Origin: W11650 sp963545585
GTDB taxonomy: Bacteria > Bacillota > Clostridia > Lachnospirales > Vallitaleaceae
Length of the DNA: 6,217 nt
Direction of reading: 5' to 3'
Assembly (NCBI GenBank): GCA_963545585.1
Contig: CAUUKX010000110.1
Span: 1-6,217, forward strand
Part shown: positions 4,488-6,217 of the stretch, piece after piece
Position numbering within the stretch: the first letter of the stretch is position 1
How the letters are laid out: each line of letters begins with the position of its first letter
The notes under the pieces: generated by a model
What the model saw: only the letters and a program-made list of their open reading frames with translations
Database searches by the model: none
Told to the model about the DNA's origin: nothing
Made by a program: the position numbers and the translations under genes

Positions 4488-5909
4488 ATGAGCAACAAAG
4501 AATTAGCGGTAAAAATTGTTGAACTTACCGGCGGTGCGGAAAACATAGGTTCTTTAACCAACTGCATGACCAGAATGAGAGTTACGGTCAAAGATAGCGC
4601 TAAGGTTTTGGCCGATCAGCTCAAAGGTTTGGACGGCGTTTTGGGGTTAGTTAGCGAAGGCAATTACTTTCAGATTGTTTTAGGCCCCGGCAAAGCGAAA
4701 AAGGTAACGGATGAAGCGGCGGAGGCTTTTCACTTAAAAAGAGATGCGGAGGTAACAGAGGTAACCGAGGATTGGCAGGCCAATAAGCAGGCGATTAAGG
4801 CCGGTCAAAAAGTTAGCGGTTTTAAGAAAGCAATCAATACCATTGCCAATATTTTTATTCCGCTGATTCCGGCAATTATTGCGGCTGGACTGTTCTATGG
4901 TCTGGGTTCATTAATCGGAACGCTCAATACCGAAAAAGATCAAATGTGGGAAGGCGTCCGGCTGTTCTTTACTTTAATCAGCGGTGCGTTTTTGGGCTAT
5001 CTGGTCATTTATACTGGCATTAACGCAGCCAAACAATTTGGTGCGACCGAGGGCTTAGGCGGCATGATTGGTGCAATTACCATTGGGGCTAATATTCAGG
5101 GATTATCCCAAATGCTGGGGCTTTTCAATGAGGAGGTGCCGTTAAAATCGACTTTGACCACCGGTAAGGGCGGTATCATTGGCGTGATTATCGGTGTATG
5201 GCTGTTGTCAAAAGTTGAAAAAGCTTTGCGCAAGAGGATTCCGGATGTACTGGATTTGATTGTAACGCCGTTTTTGACTTTACTGATTACTGGTCTGATT
5301 TATGTGTTTATTGTTATGCCGGTGGCCGGATATTTTTCCGACGGTTTGATTTATGTCCTCAGCTTTATCATTAATTCTTCCAATCCGGTAGTCAGCGTTA
5401 TCAGCGGTTATGTTTTATCGGCTGTCTTTTTACCGATGGTACTGTTGGGCTTACATCACGGTTTGATTCCGATTTATGCGGTTCAGCTTGAGCAGCTGGG
5501 CGGCGTGTCGCTGTTCCCGGTACTGGCTATGGCCGGAGCTGGTCAGGTTGGTGCGGCGCTCTCAATTTATCTGAAAGCAAAAAAGACCGGCAATGCCAGA
5601 CTGCAAAAGGTTGTTACCGGTGCTTTGCCGGCCGGCTTTTTGGGTGTGGGCGAACCGCTGATTTACGGCGTTACCTTACCGATGTTTAAGCCTTTCTTTA
5701 CGGCCGGTTTGGGAGCGGGCTTTGGCGGCGCGTATGTAATGCTGACCGGAGTTATGGCTAACGCCTGGGGACCGTCCGGCTTAGTTGCTACAGCTGTCAT
5801 GAAACCGGAATGTATGATTAATTATGTTATCGGCTTAGTTATTGCTTATATCGGCGGTTTTGTTATTACTCATTTGGTAATTAAAGACGAAGAGGTAAAG
5901 AACGTTTAG
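4488..5909 (+). CDS. murP: PTS EIIBC permease, N-acetylmuramic acid type (MurP-like)
   Basis: This is a membrane permease of the phosphotransferase system (glucose superfamily) that imports and phosphorylates a sugar, here most likely MurNAc to MurNAc-6-phosphate. The 473-residue protein starts with an EIIB domain (about 1-85) whose phospho-accepting Cys26 lies in TNCMTRMRV (24-32); GNYFQIVLGPGKA (58-70) completes that domain. After a linker (about 86-108) comes an EIIC domain with roughly ten hydrophobic segments from about 118 to 465. It includes GLHHGLIPIY (321-330) and the substrate-site loop GVGEPLIYG (386-394), followed by the ANAWGPSG segment (424-431). Domain order and length match E. 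coli MurP (474). There is no EIIA domain, so a separate EIIA must donate the phosphate; E. coli MurP uses the glucose EIIA. MurNAc specificity is inferred from murQ next door; related sucrose or trehalose permeases share this architecture. AAGGAGG (4474-4480) lies 7 nt before the ATG. Confidence 0.9.
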   Translation: MSNKELAVKIVELTGGAENIGSLTNCMTRMRVTVKDSAKVLADQLKGLDGVLGLVSEGNYFQIVLGPGKAKKVTDEAAEAFHLKRDAEVTEVTEDWQANKQAIKAGQKVSGFKKAINTIANIFIPLIPAIIAAGLFYGLGSLIGTLNTEKDQMWEGVRLFFTLISGAFLGYLVIYTGINAAKQFGATEGLGGMIGAITIGANIQGLSQMLGLFNEEVPLKSTLTTGKGGIIGVIIGVWLLSKVEKALRKRIPDVLDLIVTPFLTLLITGLIYVFIVMPVAGYFSDGLIYVLSFIINSSNPVVSVISGYVLSAVFLPMVLLGLHHGLIPIYAVQLEQLGGVSLFPVLAMAGAGQVGAALSIYLKAKKTGNARLQKVVTGALPAGFLGVGEPLIYGVTLPMFKPFFTAGLGAGFGGAYVMLTGVMANAWGPSGLVATAVMKPECMINYVIGLVIAYIGGFVITHLVIKDEEVKNV

Positions 5910-6040
5910 TCAGCTTCTAAGACAGGCAATCGGTCAGCAGCAGGTATGCTGCGGCCATGAGAAGGAGTCATTCCGCTTTCCTGCGGCAGCATCAGCAGGG
6001 CGGGAACGATAGGCAAATTGCCGAAAGTGAAGTCCATACA
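5910..6040 (+). other. Gene-free spacer after the permease, small hairpins only
   Basis: GCAGCA-GGTA-TGCTGC (5937-5952) forms a 6-bp hairpin. ATGCTGC (5946-5952) can instead pair with GCAGCAT (5986-5992). No T tract follows either one, so no intrinsic terminator is evident and transcription may continue into the next gene. An AAGGAG at 5962-5967 has no start codon at usable distance. I see no gene here. Confidence 0.4.
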
Positions 6041-6165
6041 GATCGCCCGCCCGGGCAGAAAGCGGAGCTTTCGATCAGGCAGACTGCCCGCCCGGGCAGA
6101 AACGCAGAGCTTTCGATCAGGGTAGGTCGCCCACCCGGGCAGAAGTGCGCAGCACTTCGATTAGG
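6041..6165. repeat. Three tandem double-hairpin repeats (about 41-43 bp period)
   Basis: The units start at 6045, 6086 and 6129. Each has a first hairpin GCCC-NCCC-GGGC (6045-6056, 6086-6097, 6129-6140), one A, a second hairpin, then CGATCAGG or CGATTAGG. The second hairpin is GAAAGC-GGA-GCTTTC (6058-6072) in unit 1, the same stem with a bulged C and loop AGA (6099-6114) in unit 2, and GAAGTGC-GCA-GCACTTC (6142-6158) in unit 3. The stem bases differ in unit 3 but remain complementary, which suggests the structure matters. The array is GC-rich beside AT-rich flanks. It resembles intergenic REP-type palindromes. The spacing is too short and the units too palindromic for a CRISPR array. Confidence 0.85.
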
Positions 6166-6204
6166 GGAAATATGAGTTAGAAAGTTAAGAAAGGAAACAA
6201 GAGA

Positions 6205-6217
6205 ATGAAAACAAGAA
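6205..6217 (+). CDS. Possible start of the next gene, cut by the window edge
   Basis: ATG at 6205 is preceded by GAAAGGAA (6189-6196) at 8 nt, a plausible ribosome binding site, after an A-rich leader. Only four codons (M-K-T-R) are visible, so the product cannot be named. In other bacteria, genes for MurNAc or amino-sugar catabolism often lie here, but nothing in these bases shows that. Confidence 0.4.

Noticed and set aside
6041..6165. CRISPR array
   Set aside because: Only three units, period of 41-43 bp with no distinct spacers, and each unit is itself two hairpins.
5957..6175. Plus-strand reading frame of 72 codons with internal RPPGQK-like repeats
   Set aside because: The repetition comes from the double-hairpin DNA repeats. 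There is no Shine-Dalgarno before the ATG, and composition does not resemble the neighbouring genes.

Overview
The window comes from a low-to-mid GC Gram-positive bacterium, most likely an anaerobic member of the Bacillota (Clostridia). The evidence is a large SRP RNA with an Alu domain directly upstream of dnaX (an arrangement typical of Bacillota), strong AAGGAGG-type ribosome binding sites, a consensus sigma-A promoter, and the types of MurR, MurQ and PTS proteins encoded. No genus can be fixed from the sequence alone. All genes lie on the + strand.

Layout. About 47-310 is the SRP RNA. Bases 334-1932 encode DnaX, the clamp-loader tau subunit of DNA polymerase III. Bases 1933-2529 hold no gene. 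This gap contains an unusual palindromic repeat region: a complete self-pairing element that folds as a four-helix junction (1935-2102), a second copy of most of it exactly 162 bp further on, and a shortened third hairpin another 162 bp on. After it come a probable terminator (2402-2439) and a consensus promoter (2482-2509). Bases 2530-5909 are a three-gene cell-wall sugar cluster: an RpiR/MurR-type regulator, the MurNAc-6-phosphate etherase MurQ, and an EIIBC PTS permease of MurP type. Bases 5910-6204 are intergenic and carry three tandem units of about 41-43 bp, each folding as two small hairpins. A likely next gene starts at 6205 and runs off the edge.

How the genes work together. The permease would import N-acetylmuramic acid, a peptidoglycan sugar, as MurNAc-6-phosphate. 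MurQ would cleave its lactyl ether to give GlcNAc-6-phosphate and D-lactate. The regulator would tune expression to the phosphorylated sugar. The permease has no EIIA domain, so an EIIA must come from elsewhere. NagA/NagB-type enzymes, needed to finish the pathway, are not in the window. The SRP RNA and dnaX are housekeeping genes unrelated to this pathway.

The coding genes are ordinary family members. The parts that merit attention are the two unrelated families of structured intergenic repeats, in particular the 162-bp-period element after dnaX. Its stem arms differ in sequence between copies while staying base-paired.
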